Assembly: GCA_025094145.1 (NCBI GenBank)
Contig: JALLLS010000031.1
Location: 186,001-250,000, forward strand
Source: Spinellus fusiger
Taxonomy: Eukaryota; Mucoromycota; Mucoromycetes; Mucorales; Phycomycetaceae
DNA length: 64,000 nt
Reading direction: 5' to 3'
Position numbers and translations under genes: made by a program
The notes under the pieces: model-generated
Told to the model about the DNA's origin: nothing
The model's database searches: none
The model's input: the letters and a program-made list of their open reading frames with translations, nothing else
Shown: positions 1-9,757 of the stretch, piece by piece
How positions within the stretch are numbered: position 1 is the first letter of the stretch
How the letters are laid out: every line of letters starts with the position of its first letter

Positions 1-69
1 TTGCCATGATCCGCAGGGAGTTCAGGACGGAAATAAGGCTACCACATTAATTAGAGGAATTCACTACAT

Positions 70-1172
70 TTACATTACCTGACACCGCCAATGCATGTAC
101 TTGCGAATTCCTGCAATATCCTCGGCGCCTTTGGGATCCACTTCTTCTGTCTTGCTTCTCTCTTCTTCTAGTCTTTTCTTTAGTTCCATTGTAATCTCCC
201 AGAATTGTTCCAATGTATTTGCTTTTCCAAGTTGGGCTCTCATGTCTGTATGAAAAGGCAGACTGGGCTGAAGAATCTTGAACAGATGAGCCTTAATAAT
301 ACCTGGACGGGTGGGGCACACATCACGACAAATTTCTAAATACTCCTGGGCCATTTCCCATGTACAGGGAGGGAGATCTCTTTTTGAGAACAGAGCGGGA
401 TTATAGAGATTGCCTTCTGCACTCATCACACCATCCACACCAGTATACTCCAGGCACCGTTGGATGTCTTCATAGTAAAGGATATTACCATTGGCAAATA
501 CAGGCACACTGACAGCCTCCTTAATGGCCTTGATCTTATCCCAGTCTGCAAGTCCAGTGTTGTGGCCTTTTTGTTCTCTCAGACGTCCATGCACAGTAAT
601 AATCTGTGCTCCTGCTGCTTCCACCATTTTAGCATACTCAACGGACTTTTCAATGGTAGGAAATACTCTGATTTTGGCTGTCACAGGAATGGCTAGTTCT
701 TTATGAAGAAGCGAGATCATCTCTCGTATCAGATCCCACTCGTCCTGTAGGAAGGATCCATAATGGCCTCGTTTGGCAATGTGTTGAGGACATCCAAGGT
801 TAAGGTCTACACCGTCACATTCTTTCTCCACCAATTGTGCTGCTCTTAATAGAACATCAGGTTCATTGGCACAGAACTATCTCATAAGTCATACAGCTTT
901 CTTCTTTTTGTCGAATGTACCTGCACAATTAAAGGTCTATCTTCATTGTCTGTACTCCATTGCTCTTTACGGTATTTGTGTCCTTGTTCTGGATCACTAA
1001 AGAGTCTGGCATGAAACATGGGTGTATAGCAGAGATGAGCATCGTAGCGTCTGCTCAGTACTCTCCATGCCTGTTCTGATTGGTCCACCATAGGAGCCAC
1101 TACATAGCGAGGGGAACCCATGGACCGGTAAAAGTCATAGCCTGAGAGTTTACAAAGTTCTGAGGTTGCCAT
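70..1172 (-). CDS. DUS1: tRNA-dihydrouridine synthase 1 (Dus1)
   Basis: The protein is 352 aa in two exons (1172-921 and 876-70), joined by a 44-bp GT-AG intron (920-877). Without the intron the frame breaks after PLIVQ; with it removed the sequence continues [10 protein letters not shown], as the family requires. It reduces uridine to dihydrouridine in the D loop of tRNAs (U16/U17 in Dus1) with FMN. The flavin-barrel start APMVDQSE is present, as is LNLGCPQ with the catalytic Cys, followed by [11 protein letters not shown], typical of Dus1. TAKIRVF, ITVHGR and FANGNI follow in family order. I chose the ATG at 1172 ([11 protein letters not shown]). An upstream in-frame ATG would add an Asn run encoded by an ATT microsatellite (1178-1199). 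The stop is TAA at 72-70. The fold and function are well supported; the exact start is less certain. Confidence 0.93.
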
Positions 1173-1592
1173 GGATTTATTATTATTATTATTATTATTT
1201 TGTAAAGTGTTTCTTGATACTGAATGGATGAGGCCATTCTCATTCAAATGAAGAAAAAAAAGAAAGTCACTTTTTTGTTTTTTGGCTTTAATGACAGATA
1301 AACATGGGGATTTGGCAGGAACTGAGTTTTGAATCAGTAGCTGGACATATCAACATTTTTTCTTTTTCTTTTTCTTTTTCAAACAGGCTTAGGAAAATCT
1401 AGTATTAATGAAAGAATATTAAACTCATTGGAGATCATTTCAAAGTCATTGAGATCTCTGAGCTGAGACTCTTTCTTCAAACTCATTTTAACTATTGTTC
1501 ACTATAGATCAATGAGAAATATTTAGAAATATGGAAAAGAGCTAAGTGGTCTCATTAAATTTGACATAAATAATAAGCAACTTTTTAAAGTA
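1173..1592. other. Intergenic, microsatellites upstream of DUS1
   Basis: No gene is seen here. The stretch holds an (ATT)n tract at 1178-1199 and a C-T5 tract around 1357-1380, and probably the DUS1 promoter, although no clear TATA or other motif is visible. Confidence 0.4.
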
Positions 1593-1720
1593 TTGTTAAG
1601 AATCAGAGACAAAAGGGGTGCTTTGTCGTCTTTGGGTTTTTAAGCCAAAGGTATATGGAAAAGTAGAACGTGTAGTTAAACTCTGTTGTTTATTGAATGG
1701 AATTACTACGTCTTTTATAC
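1593..1720. repeat. Degenerate LTR fragments next to the gypsy element
   Basis: At 1593 a second copy of the gypsy LTR terminus occurs (TGTTAAGAATCAGAGACAAA). It runs into a different sequence starting TGTCGTCTTTGG (1623 on), which resembles 62506-62605. The intact 170-bp LTR at 1721 abuts it. This looks like a partial LTR of one family fused to another, probably by nested insertion or recombination. No target duplication is visible. Confidence 0.5.
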
Positions 1721-1890
1721 TGTTAAGAATCAGAGGCAAAAGGGGTGCTTGGTAAAATAAAGGTATATTTCTCAAAGATGCAAAGTATACATCTGCTCTC
1801 ACTATTTATGCTATTCTACATTTTTACATATATAGAATTACTACAATAAGTTCTCCCGAAATAGGTGACCAGGTCTACCCATTTCCAACA
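1721..1890 (-). repeat. 3' LTR of the gypsy element
   Basis: 170 bp, TG...CA termini, a direct repeat of 7628-7797 with only a few differences. On the minus strand it carries an AT-rich TATA-like stretch (CATAAATAG) ahead of the likely transcript start. Confidence 0.9.
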
Positions 1891-1911
1891 TACTTCAGGG
1901 CTCATGCATGG

Positions 1912-3717
1912 TTAATTATCATCTACGTATTCTTTCTCTTCTTGCAGTCGCATTCTTGTGTAGGGCCTAAGGTTTGGGCTCACAACACAGTCATTGTCTT
2001 CTGATGATATATCATTTTGCTCCCTCCAATCTTTCCACCTTAATGTGGCCTTTCTCTTCCTGCCATACCTGCTGGTGCCCAAGTTATGATCTTGGGGAGG
2101 GTGTGTCTCTACTTCTGGATCATTCCTTGGCTCTTCTTCTTCTTCTTGCAACAGTTCTCTTTCATCTGGCTCTTCCAGCTCTGTCTCCTCTCTACTATAC
2201 TGATCTTCGTTCTGTATTACAGCAGTTTCTTCAGTCTCTGTTATATTTTGTGGGAGATTTCTTGGAGCGTGTTCCTCTTCTTCTTCTTTGACTTCTTCTT
2301 CTTCGTCTTCACTGTCTTCGTCTTCCCATTGATTGTCATCATTGGGTTGTTGGCCTTCTTCTGTCTGATTCTCTTGAGATTTCTTGTCTTCTCCGCTCTC
2401 TAGATTGTCCAAGTGCTCACTTTCCAGTTTTTTTGGTAGTCTTACTGTGGCTTCTTTGGCTGCACTGTCTTCTTTATGATCCTGGTCTGGTGTTGGTGGT
2501 ATGTTTTGTAAGGGTGTCACATCATCATCATCCCAATGGTATGGCATCAACCTGTCACCATGATAGTTCTTTACCAAAGGTGTACCATCTTTGTCACATA
2601 GAGAATACACAGTTCTGTGTCTTTCAATGACTCTAAAGGGGCCAGACCTTCTTTCCCATTGCTTTGCCATATTGGACGCCTTTGGAAGCACTTTTACAGA
2701 TACCTACTCACCAGGCTCAAACCACCTTGGACTGATATTTTTATTGGCTCTTTCCAATGCTTTTCTTCTAGACATCTAGCGTTGTTCTGCTGTGGATTCT
2801 ATCAGCCTCTCTTCCAATGTCTCTGGATTATGGTCATCCTCTTCATGTTGCAGTAGACCATGTTGTGGTTGTTCTATTGAGGCGACAGGGTAAAAGAGTT
2901 TGTACGGTATACAGCCTATGGCTGCTGAGACGGTATTTGCGTGTGAGGCAATGATGTGTGGTATGTACTGAATCCACCCTCCTACTTTGGGCTCCTCCAA
3001 CTTTAGTCTTCTAAGTTTGTCTTTGAAAAGCTTCACTGCAATTTCAGCAAGTTCGGACTGTGGATGCATAGCCGAAGCACGAATGTGCTCTACCTCATTG
3101 TCTTCCAGGAAGGTGGTAAATTTCTCTGACACAAATTGTCGGCCATTGTCACTTGTCAACAAGTCTGGGACTCCATGGCGTGCAAACCAGTTGTCTTGGA
3201 GTGCATCAATCACTGATCTGGAAGTCATGTCTGCTATGGGATAAACTTCGTAGTATCCGCTGGTTGAATCCACAACTACCAGGGCATCCACTTCTGGATC
3301 CTCATCTTCTCCTATGTAGAGTAGATCAATGTATATGTGTTTGTGGGGTTCTGAGGTGGCTGACGTGCTCATTGTAGTGTAGGTCTTTTGTTGGATGGCA
3401 CTCATCTGGCAAGTGTGACAGGATTTTACCACCTTCGCAATGATACTTAGTAGGCCTTCACACCATACTCGCTCTGTGATGTACGCGGATGTTCTGGTTA
3501 TGCCTGGATGTGCTAGCTTTTTGTGCGTGTCCTTGATCCATCTTCTTGCCAAGCTCCTAGTGACTACTGGCACCCAGATACCTATTGATCCTATGGCATG
3601 AGTAGAGGTTCGCATTTGGAGTATTCCATTGTTTGTTCTCATGTCTCTCACTTCTTCCATATCAGGTGTGGGCTCTGTGTATTGAGAATCTCTTAGTTTG
3701 ACTAGGTTTTTCCACCT
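1912..3717 (-). pseudogene. pol C-terminal part: integrase with two in-frame TAG codons
   Basis: The integrase zinc-binding region has H-x4-H (THKKLAH) and C-x2-C (CHTC). The catalytic core has IDLLYIG, LTSDNGRQF and HPQSELAE. The Asp-to-Glu spacing is 34 residues between motifs rather than the usual 35, one residue short in the HPQ..E loop. A TAG at 2778-2776 and another at 2706-2704 interrupt the frame, which then continues through FRVIERHRTVYSL, an SH3-like gypsy integrase tail, and a very acidic C-terminal extension ending at 1912. The two stops and the missing residue make this copy inactive. Confidence 0.82.
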
Positions 3718-5498
3718 CTAGATGGTGTGATCGACGTCTGCTTCAGGGACTAATTCATAAGGACTTAGGATGTCACTCAGTGCTGCTGCATGATAGGACA
3801 TAGTGGCTTCAGCATCTCCCTCTTGTGAATATATTTCTTCCATGTCTGAGTCAGAGTCACTTTCTTCTTCTTGACCTGGTTGGTAATCATGATCATCTTC
3901 TTCTTCACTATCTGGATATTCGATATCATCCCATGACGTTAATTCACCATCGTCTTTACTGTGTGTGGGAATATCATCAATAGCAAAGGCACCTACAACT
4001 TTGGCGTCTCCCAAAGTTTTCATTGTTCTGGTCTTTGAGGTCCTTGGTCTGTCCAGTACCCAAGATAGCCAGTCTGCTGTCAATTGGGTTTCTCCAGACC
4101 TGTGGACTACCATATGCTGGTGGACTCCTAGGCTACTGAGCTCTGCTCTGAATCTGGATAAGTCGTCCCTACAATGTTTTGTTTTGTGCATAAATAGTCC
4201 AAGGGCAGTAGTTGCATCAGTCTCGATGATCAAGTTTGCACATCCATCTAGATAAGGATAGAAGTGGTTCACAGCTGCTACCATGCCATAGGCTTCTCTC
4301 CAGCCTGGATGTCTGCTTCCTTGTGCTCCATCAAATGCCTTTGAGTAGTACGCTACTGGGATCACATCTTCTTGATCTTCTGTTGGGTGAGTCAACAATA
4401 CAGCACCTATGCCTGACTCTGCTGCATCTACTCGTAGTGTTAGGGGCGCCCCTGTTGGTGGTATATATAAGTGCTTTGTGTTTGTGAGGGCCTGCATTAA
4501 TGCATCCCAATTGGGCCTGAGAGAATTTTTGTCTTCTTTGTTTAATCTTGTCTTTTTTCCCAACATCTCGTAAAATGGTAGAAGTATAGATTGGGACCAT
4601 GGTAGGTGTTTGCTGATAGCATTGATTCCTCCACACATCCTTTGGATCCCTTTTATAGTTTCTGGCATTTCTAGTGTGAGTAAGTGTTTAATTCTGTGAT
4701 CTGGCACATTCCATTTCCCATCACTGCTCCATTCTCTTCCGAGCATGGCCACAGAGTGTTTCCCAAAAAAGACACTCTTCTTCATGTTAATGAGTAGGTT
4801 AGCTTCTGCCAGACAGCAGGTAACCTCTGCAATGTCCTTGATGTGGCTCTCAGTGTCTCCGGTTATAGACTTTAAGTAGATGTTATCAATGTAGATCAAG
4901 AGATTCCTCTCAATGCCCTTAGCCTTGGACAAAACATGTTGTAGAAATGCTTGGGCTATGGCAGGGGACTCTGAGTTTCCTTGTACCAGTTGCTTCGTCC
5001 TTAGCTTTCCAACACTGCCACCATCAAAGGTCCAGTAATCTCTCACAGTCTGATCCAGGCATATGGCTGTAAAAAACGAGGCCAGATCTAGTGAGGTCAG
5101 CACCTTTGCATCTCTCACAAACAAGGCACGTTCCATTGGTGCTGGGAGTTGAAGCCCCACCTTTATCATGTTGAGTGAGCTGTTAGAGCTATCATCAAAG
5201 AGTACTCTTCTATCCGTGGTGCCTGGTTTCTCTACAGAGAAAACTGGGACCTGGGCATGTGCTTGACTTGGTTTGTCTATGCCATATTCAATGCGGTTTT
5301 TGACAAACTCCTCCCTGGATTCATAGGCTGCTCCTGCTAATGTGTGTTGTGCAACAAAGAGCAATTGTGCATCTTTCTTCATTGGAGGGATGATCGGAGT
5401 ATAGGCAGCAGGGGGTGGACACCCACTGGGATATTCTCTCAAAACAGCCCTATAGGGGATGATAGCTTCAAGGAGCCGTTTGTTTGTTTCATCATCAC
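3718..5498 (-). pseudogene. pol middle part: reverse transcriptase and RNase H
   Basis: The RT motifs appear in order: the LTSLDLASFF block with the first catalytic Asp, QGNSESPAIAQAF, the active-site strand LLIYIDNIYL, and the primer-grip region FGKHSVAMLG. RNase H follows (LRVDAAESGIGAVL, then AYYSKAFDGAQ and IIETDATTAL). The usual YxDD box reads YIDN, so one catalytic Asp is Asn (codon AAC). An acidic tail ends at TAG (3720-3718), after which the same frame stays open for 19 codons into the integrase ORF, so this is one interrupted polyprotein. The nominal ORF begins with a TTG at 5442, but the frame is open to the LTR edge at 5498. Confidence 0.85.
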
Positions 5499-6154
5499 TG
5501 AGATTGTTTGGACAGGTAGATTAACAAGACTGAACAAAGATAATTTTTATTGAGTAAAGAAAGGTTCACTATTTATACTTTTGGTGGGTGCTTATCCTTC
5601 AGTGGCTTCTACCTTATGGTAGGATAATTTACTCTACCTTGTGGTAGTTATGATAGTCAACCTTATGGCTGCTTCACAATTACAACTAAATGGTTGGTGG
5701 GGACATTCTACCTTATGGTAGAATTCACTCTCTTTGACCTTATGGTCGGTGTCTATATTACTACCTTATGGTAGTATTAATAACTGCCACCTTATGGTTG
5801 GCTCATATGTTTTACTTAGTTGTAGTATTATTAGATTCAACCCTATGGTTAGTTCCTGGGATAAGCACTCCATTATTGAAACCATTAATTATTATGAGTC
5901 TTTACTCAATTGACTCTGATAGGTCAATATTGTTCTGTTAGGATTATTAATGAAGATGGCTCTTGTTAAGTGTCCAATAGTACACTGAGCTTTAGAAGGT
6001 GATTTGTAGTTACAACCAATCAGTGAGATGATACAGAGATGTACTATGTTACTTGTGTGCACTCAAGCTTTCATAGAGTATTCTGAATGTCACAGCACAC
6101 TACTTGTGTTGACTTATTCATAGAGAATCTTTGGATTGAAGTCAGAACACAACA
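5499..6154 (-). mobile_element. Solo LTR (copy A, long subfamily) inside gypsy pol
   Basis: 656 bp with TG...CA termini, flanked on both sides by the 5-bp duplication ATCAC (5494-5498 and 6155-6159). It is almost identical to 8092-8749 in reverse orientation and related to the 528-bp copies at 13905 and 18461. In the minus orientation it has a TATAAATA box, then AATAAA, then the end ...ATAATCTCA/TCACA, the order U3-TATA-polyA-U5; hence the strand call. No internal region or partner LTR remains, so it is a solo LTR formed after insertion into the gypsy element. Confidence 0.9.
5609..5850. repeat. Array of nine covarying mini-hairpins in the LTR
   Basis: Short inverted repeats recur around the 4-nt loop TTAT. 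Examples are CTACC-TTAT-GGTAG at 5609, CTACC-TTGT-GGTAG at 5634, an 8-bp stem ATTCTACC/GGTAGAAT at 5705-5724, GACC-TTAT-GGTC at 5736, TACTACC/GGTAGTA at 5759-5776 and AACC-CTAT-GGTT at 5839. Stem bases change in pairs (CTACC/GGTAG, GACC/GGTC, AACC/GGTT) while the inner ACC..GGT core stays constant. The same array is at about 8395-8640 in copy C, and a shorter version is in copies D and E. Confidence 0.8.
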
Positions 6155-6787
6155 ATCACAATGAGTGGTAAGTCTTGCTACAATGCTTTCCCTATCAACA
6201 TCTGGATACATGGAGTCATACTTCTTGAATTCATTGTCTTGTTGTGGGGTAAAATACCCCTTGGGTAATCCCTGGGACACCATTATCTTCCTTTGTACTA
6301 CAGGGTGTTTGTGTTGCATATCTGTAACAGAAGAGGTTTCATCCCCTGATTCTGCAGCCACTTTATAGGTAGCTTGTGTTTTATGCTTTTTTCTAACAGC
6401 TGTGCTTTGTAAGAGAATTCCCATGGCATCCAGCATTTTTGATCCAACAAGTATATTCCATTCTGTCTCAAAGTCAATAACCACCAGACTGGTCCAACAG
6501 CCAGGGCTGTTATTGATTCTTATCTTGGCATTTGCCTGTCCATGAGTGGTGTATGTAGTAGGGTCCCACAAAGAATGGAGCTTTGGTGGTGACTCTGTCT
6601 TTATGCATAGACCTAGATGATCAGCAGCTACTTTGGTTATTAGGTTGGCAGCAGCTCCTTGGTCAGCCACTGTATGCACTCTTTTTCCTCCAATGGAGGC
6701 TTCTGGGAGAGTTACCCAGTGAGTGGAGTTTTCCCTCTTGTTATGGCAACACTTGCTACCCCTGAAGGTAGACTTACTTTTATTCAA
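6155..6787 (-). pseudogene. pol N-terminal part: aspartic protease
   Basis: This frame contains VADQGAAANLI followed by ILVGSKMLDAMGI, the flap and C-terminal hallmarks of a retroviral-type aspartic protease. The catalytic motif reads D-Q-G-A instead of D-T/S-G-A. The frame is open to 6155, where the solo LTR is inserted; the nominal ORF end at 6071 lies inside that LTR. Removing the LTR and one copy of its 5-bp duplication joins TTHCD directly to DETNKRLLEAII in the reverse-transcriptase frame without a stop. Confidence 0.75.
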
Positions 6788-6956
6788 TTCAAAAGAGCCT
6801 ATGCCTAGGGGTGAGGGAGATGAAGTGATGCCTAGGCTTTTCCCAAAGAGCCTTTGTTGATCTGAGTAGTGAGTGCCTTGACTTGCATACTCAATGCTTC
6901 TATCTGCCTCTCCAGATCTTGGTTCTTGGCAGCATAGTCTCTGTTCTTCTTCTTTC

Positions 6957-7601
6957 TCAGAGCAGATCTGGGGGGTTTTGTGTGTTCTGGGTGTGTGGCA
7001 CCATGCTTCTTTGTTCAGGGGCTCTGGGCACTTGTCTCCTGACTTCTTGTGTTTGTGGTGACAACACCAACATTGCAGAGGGGGTCACCACAGCATACTC
7101 TTTGAATTTCTCAAGAGTGGCCTCAAAGTTGCTCTTCATGACCTGGCTAGGAGACATGCCTGTGAATGCCCATGTGATGGGAAAAGCCTTGCTAAGAGCA
7201 GTGGCCACTGCATGGGCAGAACTTTCTGAAGACCCCAATAGGCTGTAAATTCTTATGGCCTCCTCTGAGCAATTTGTGGCTGTGTGTTGTTTGAAACACA
7301 ATCCTCCCAAAAGTTTGACTATAAACTTGTTCTTGTATCCATGGACAGGGAAGCTCTTGAGCAGGGATGCATACAGGTTCTCAGGTGTCTTGATGACACT
7401 AGTCTCCACTGATTTGGCAGCCTTACTGCCTAGCTTTGTCTTGAGGAGCATTGTAGTCAAGAAAGGGCTCAATTGGTCAAATAGACCTTTTTCCCATTCA
7501 GCCATTTCATCCATCCAAGAGTCAATGTCCATAGACTCAATGTCACCAGTAAAGATGGATGCTTGCTTGGTGAAGAACTCTTGGTCAGTGGTAACATTCA
7601 T
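6957..7601 (-). pseudogene. gag-like ORF of the gypsy element
   Basis: A 214-aa ORF starting with ATG at 7601. It is mostly helical, with no CCHC knuckle visible, and matches the position and size of a fungal gypsy Gag capsid. It ends at a TGA just after a run of six G (plus strand 6970-6975). In a neighbouring frame past that run the sequence continues as a basic, heptad-rich coiled coil (LERQIEALSMQVKALTTQI), so the native Gag probably ran on and was shifted by one base. The pol frame is open across this region and overlaps the end of gag, as expected for a frameshift-expressed Gag-Pol. The Gag assignment rests on position, not on a recognised domain. Confidence 0.6.
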
Positions 7602-7627
7602 AGTATATTATAAAATGGAGAAATAAA

Positions 7628-7797
7628 TGTTAAGAATCAGAGGCAAAAGGGGTTCTTGGTAAAATAAAGGTATATTTCTCAAAGATGCAAAGTGTGCATC
7701 TGCTCTCACTATTTATGCTATTCTACATTTTTACATATATAGAGTTACTACAATAAGTTCTCCCAAAATAGGTGACCAGGTCTACCCATTTCCAACA
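7628..7797 (-). repeat. 5' LTR of the gypsy element
   Basis: 170 bp, TG...CA termini, matching 1721-1890. It lies directly upstream of the gag ATG at 7601 on the minus strand and so is the promoter-side LTR. Confidence 0.9.
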
Positions 7798-8091
7798 ATC
7801 ACTTCAGTAACTATGTTATTGTAACTGGTATTAACAGTGGTGCTTAATGATTACAAAGTATTATTTCTAATACTGTCTTTTAGGTCCAAGGCAAATAGTG
7901 TTAATTGTTTGACTTGTGAATTTTGACTTGTGAATTTTATGAGTAGAGGCTAGTGTATACGTCACCAGAATAGAGAAAGAAAAATTATTATTTGTTTTGA
8001 TAATCCCATCCTTTTGTTATTTCCCACACTACACATAAAACTTAGTACCCAAGTACTCATCAAGATGAGCATAGCTGAACAAGGTAATGTG
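7798..8091. repeat. Dispersed repeat R, copy 1
   Basis: About 290 bp that recur in inverted orientation at 17944-18220 with small indels. It begins exactly at the edge of the gypsy 5' LTR and ends exactly at the edge of solo LTR C, so both elements inserted into, or recombined at, this repeat. No coding capacity is seen. Its element type is unknown. Confidence 0.75.
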
Positions 8092-8749
8092 TGTCATGTT
8101 CCAACTTCAATCCAAAGATTCTCTATGAATAAGTCAACACAAGTAGTGTGCTGTGACATTCAGAATACTCTATGAAAGCTTGAGTGCACACAAGTAACAT
8201 AGTACATCTCTGTATCATCTCACTGATTGGTTGTAACTACAAATCACCTTCTAAAGCTCAGTGTACTATTGGACACTTAACAAGAGCCATCTTCATTAAT
8301 AATCCTAACAGAACAATATTGACCTATCAGAGTCAATTGAGTAAAGACTCATAATAATTAATGGTTTCAATAATGGAGTGCTTATCCCAGGAACTAACCA
8401 TAGGGTTGAATCTAATAATACTACAACTAAGTAAAACATATGAGCCAACCATAAGGTGGCAGTTATTAATACTACCATAAGGTAGTAATATAGACACCGA
8501 CCATAAGGTCAAAGAGAGTGAATTCTACCATAAGGTAGAATGTCCCCACCAACCATTTAGTTGTAATTGTGAAGCAGCCATAAGGTTGACTATCATAACT
8601 ACCACAAGGTAGAGTAAATTATCCTACCATAAGGTAGAAGCCACTGAAGGATAAGCACCCACCAAAAGTATAAATAGTGAACCTTTCTTTACTCAATAAA
8701 AATTATCTTTGTTCAGTCTTGTTACTTTCTACTTGTCTGAATAATCACA
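8092..8749 (+). mobile_element. Solo LTR (copy C, long subfamily)
   Basis: 658 bp, TGTCATG...ATCACA, the reverse complement of copy A with few differences. TATAAATA is at 8669-8676 and AATAAA at 8695-8700, which sets the plus orientation. The flanks (ATGTG left, GTCAA right) are not a duplication. Comparison with repeat R copy 2 shows that R should continue past this LTR but does not, so the right flank was replaced by recombination or deletion. Confidence 0.85.
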
Positions 8750-8960
8750 GTCAAAAAGAAAAAGAAAGGTGTATACCAAAAAAGGGAAAAAAAAGAAAAT
8801 GGAAAGACAGGGAAAACTTAGCAATTATGTCTTTGCTGGACAGAGGAGAGCTGCAACACACATCATGGTTTGGGACCAAACAGAAGAGAAACACAGCCTG
8901 TTCCAGCTTTTTGGTGGCTGAGGCCAGCAAGTTTCACACACACTGTGTCAGAAGAGAAAG

Positions 8961-9247
8961 AGGGTTTCTTGGTGTAGATGAAAGATTTTGATTTTGATTT
9001 TTATAATGGCTATATGGCACACGCCCTATAAGGCTTTTTGCTATCCAAGTGAGTACAGAAAGAAAGTGTGTTATGCCAGAAAAAACCCAAAAGACAGCTG
9101 GGCACCACAGAAGACAAAACAGGGAAAAAGGCCAAGAGAACACAGGGAGACAACTGGTAGGGGCTGTCATGCCCTTTTACCAGGGAACTGGGGGTTGAAC
9201 CCAGGCTGCACCAGTGGTATTTTGCATTACTACTACTGTACCATACC
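8961..9247 (-). mobile_element. tRNA-promoter SINE unit
   Basis: Read on the minus strand, the unit starts near GGTATGG. It has an A box TGGTACAGTAG (9243-9233) that fits TRGYNNANNNG, and a B box GGGTTCAACCC (9202-9192) inside a T-arm-like stem CTGGG/CCCAG. The 30-nt spacing is that of a tRNA-type Pol III promoter. The body then runs to 8961 and ends in CTACACCAAGAAACC, which is the complement of the first 15 nt of the tRNA-Val gene at 16479. No protein is encoded. The SINE call is an inference from these features. Confidence 0.7.
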
Positions 9248-9251
9248 AAAC

Positions 9252-9411
9252 ATGATGGTTTCTTGGTGTAGTTCAAAGGATTTTATTAGGATGACTAGTA
9301 GGCACACTCCCTATAAGAATATTGCCTGTCATTAAGAATACAAAGAGAAAATAGGCTAGCTAAAAAACCCACAAGGGGAACAAAAGGGAAAAAGTAGAAA
9401 GAGAAACTGCT
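9252..9411 (-). mobile_element. SINE unit, 5'-truncated, tandem to the first
   Basis: This is homologous to the 3' half of the unit at 8961-9247: both share the ...AAAACCC..., ...GGGNGTGTGCC... and CTACACCAAGAAACC blocks. It lacks the Pol III promoter head and abuts the 3' end of the LINE at about 9412. The join between the two units contains about 20 bp that also flank the tRNA-Val gene (ATCATGTTTGG, compare 16468-16480 in reverse). Confidence 0.6.
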
Positions 9412-9757
9412 AAATTCAAAAGGGAATTAATCAGACTCAAAACAAGATACTTTTATTAAAACAATTTTGACATGTCTTTTTAGTATAAATAGACAAGTGG
9501 CTGTGTACTGAATATGATCTATTACTGTTTTAGGATGCTTGTAAAATAATGGCCTGTTCAGTAGACTTTAATATGCAGTGTCTTAACTATGAATTACATT
9601 GTAGAAAGGAGACAACTTAATAATTGGTCTGTGACTGCTACCATTGTCTTCATGATTACAACAGAAACAAGGTTAAATGAAGCAAAAGAGAAAGGAAAAA
9701 ACAATTGATACATGGCACAAGCCAGAAAAAAGTAGATCTAAACTAGACTAATCTAAT

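Larger units (their letters stand above)
1721..7797 (-). mobile_element. Gypsy-type LTR retrotransposon, 6.1 kb, decayed
   Basis: Two direct LTRs of 170 bp (1721-1890 and 7628-7797), each TG...CA, bound an internal region read on the minus strand in the order gag, protease, reverse transcriptase/RNase H, integrase. That order is the Ty3/gypsy type. The LTRs are nearly identical, so the insertion is fairly young. The element is dead as it stands: a solo LTR sits in pol, three in-frame TAG codons occur in pol, and gag is shifted at a G6 run. Only 27 bp separate the 5' LTR from the gag ATG, and no typical tRNA-complementary primer site is obvious there. The flanks (TATAC left, ATCAC right) do not form a target duplication, so one side was probably rearranged after insertion. 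Confidence 0.88.

Noticed and set aside
5609..5850. CRISPR-like array
   Set aside because: The units are short hairpins within an LTR, with no constant repeat of 20-40 bp, no regular spacers and a eukaryotic context.
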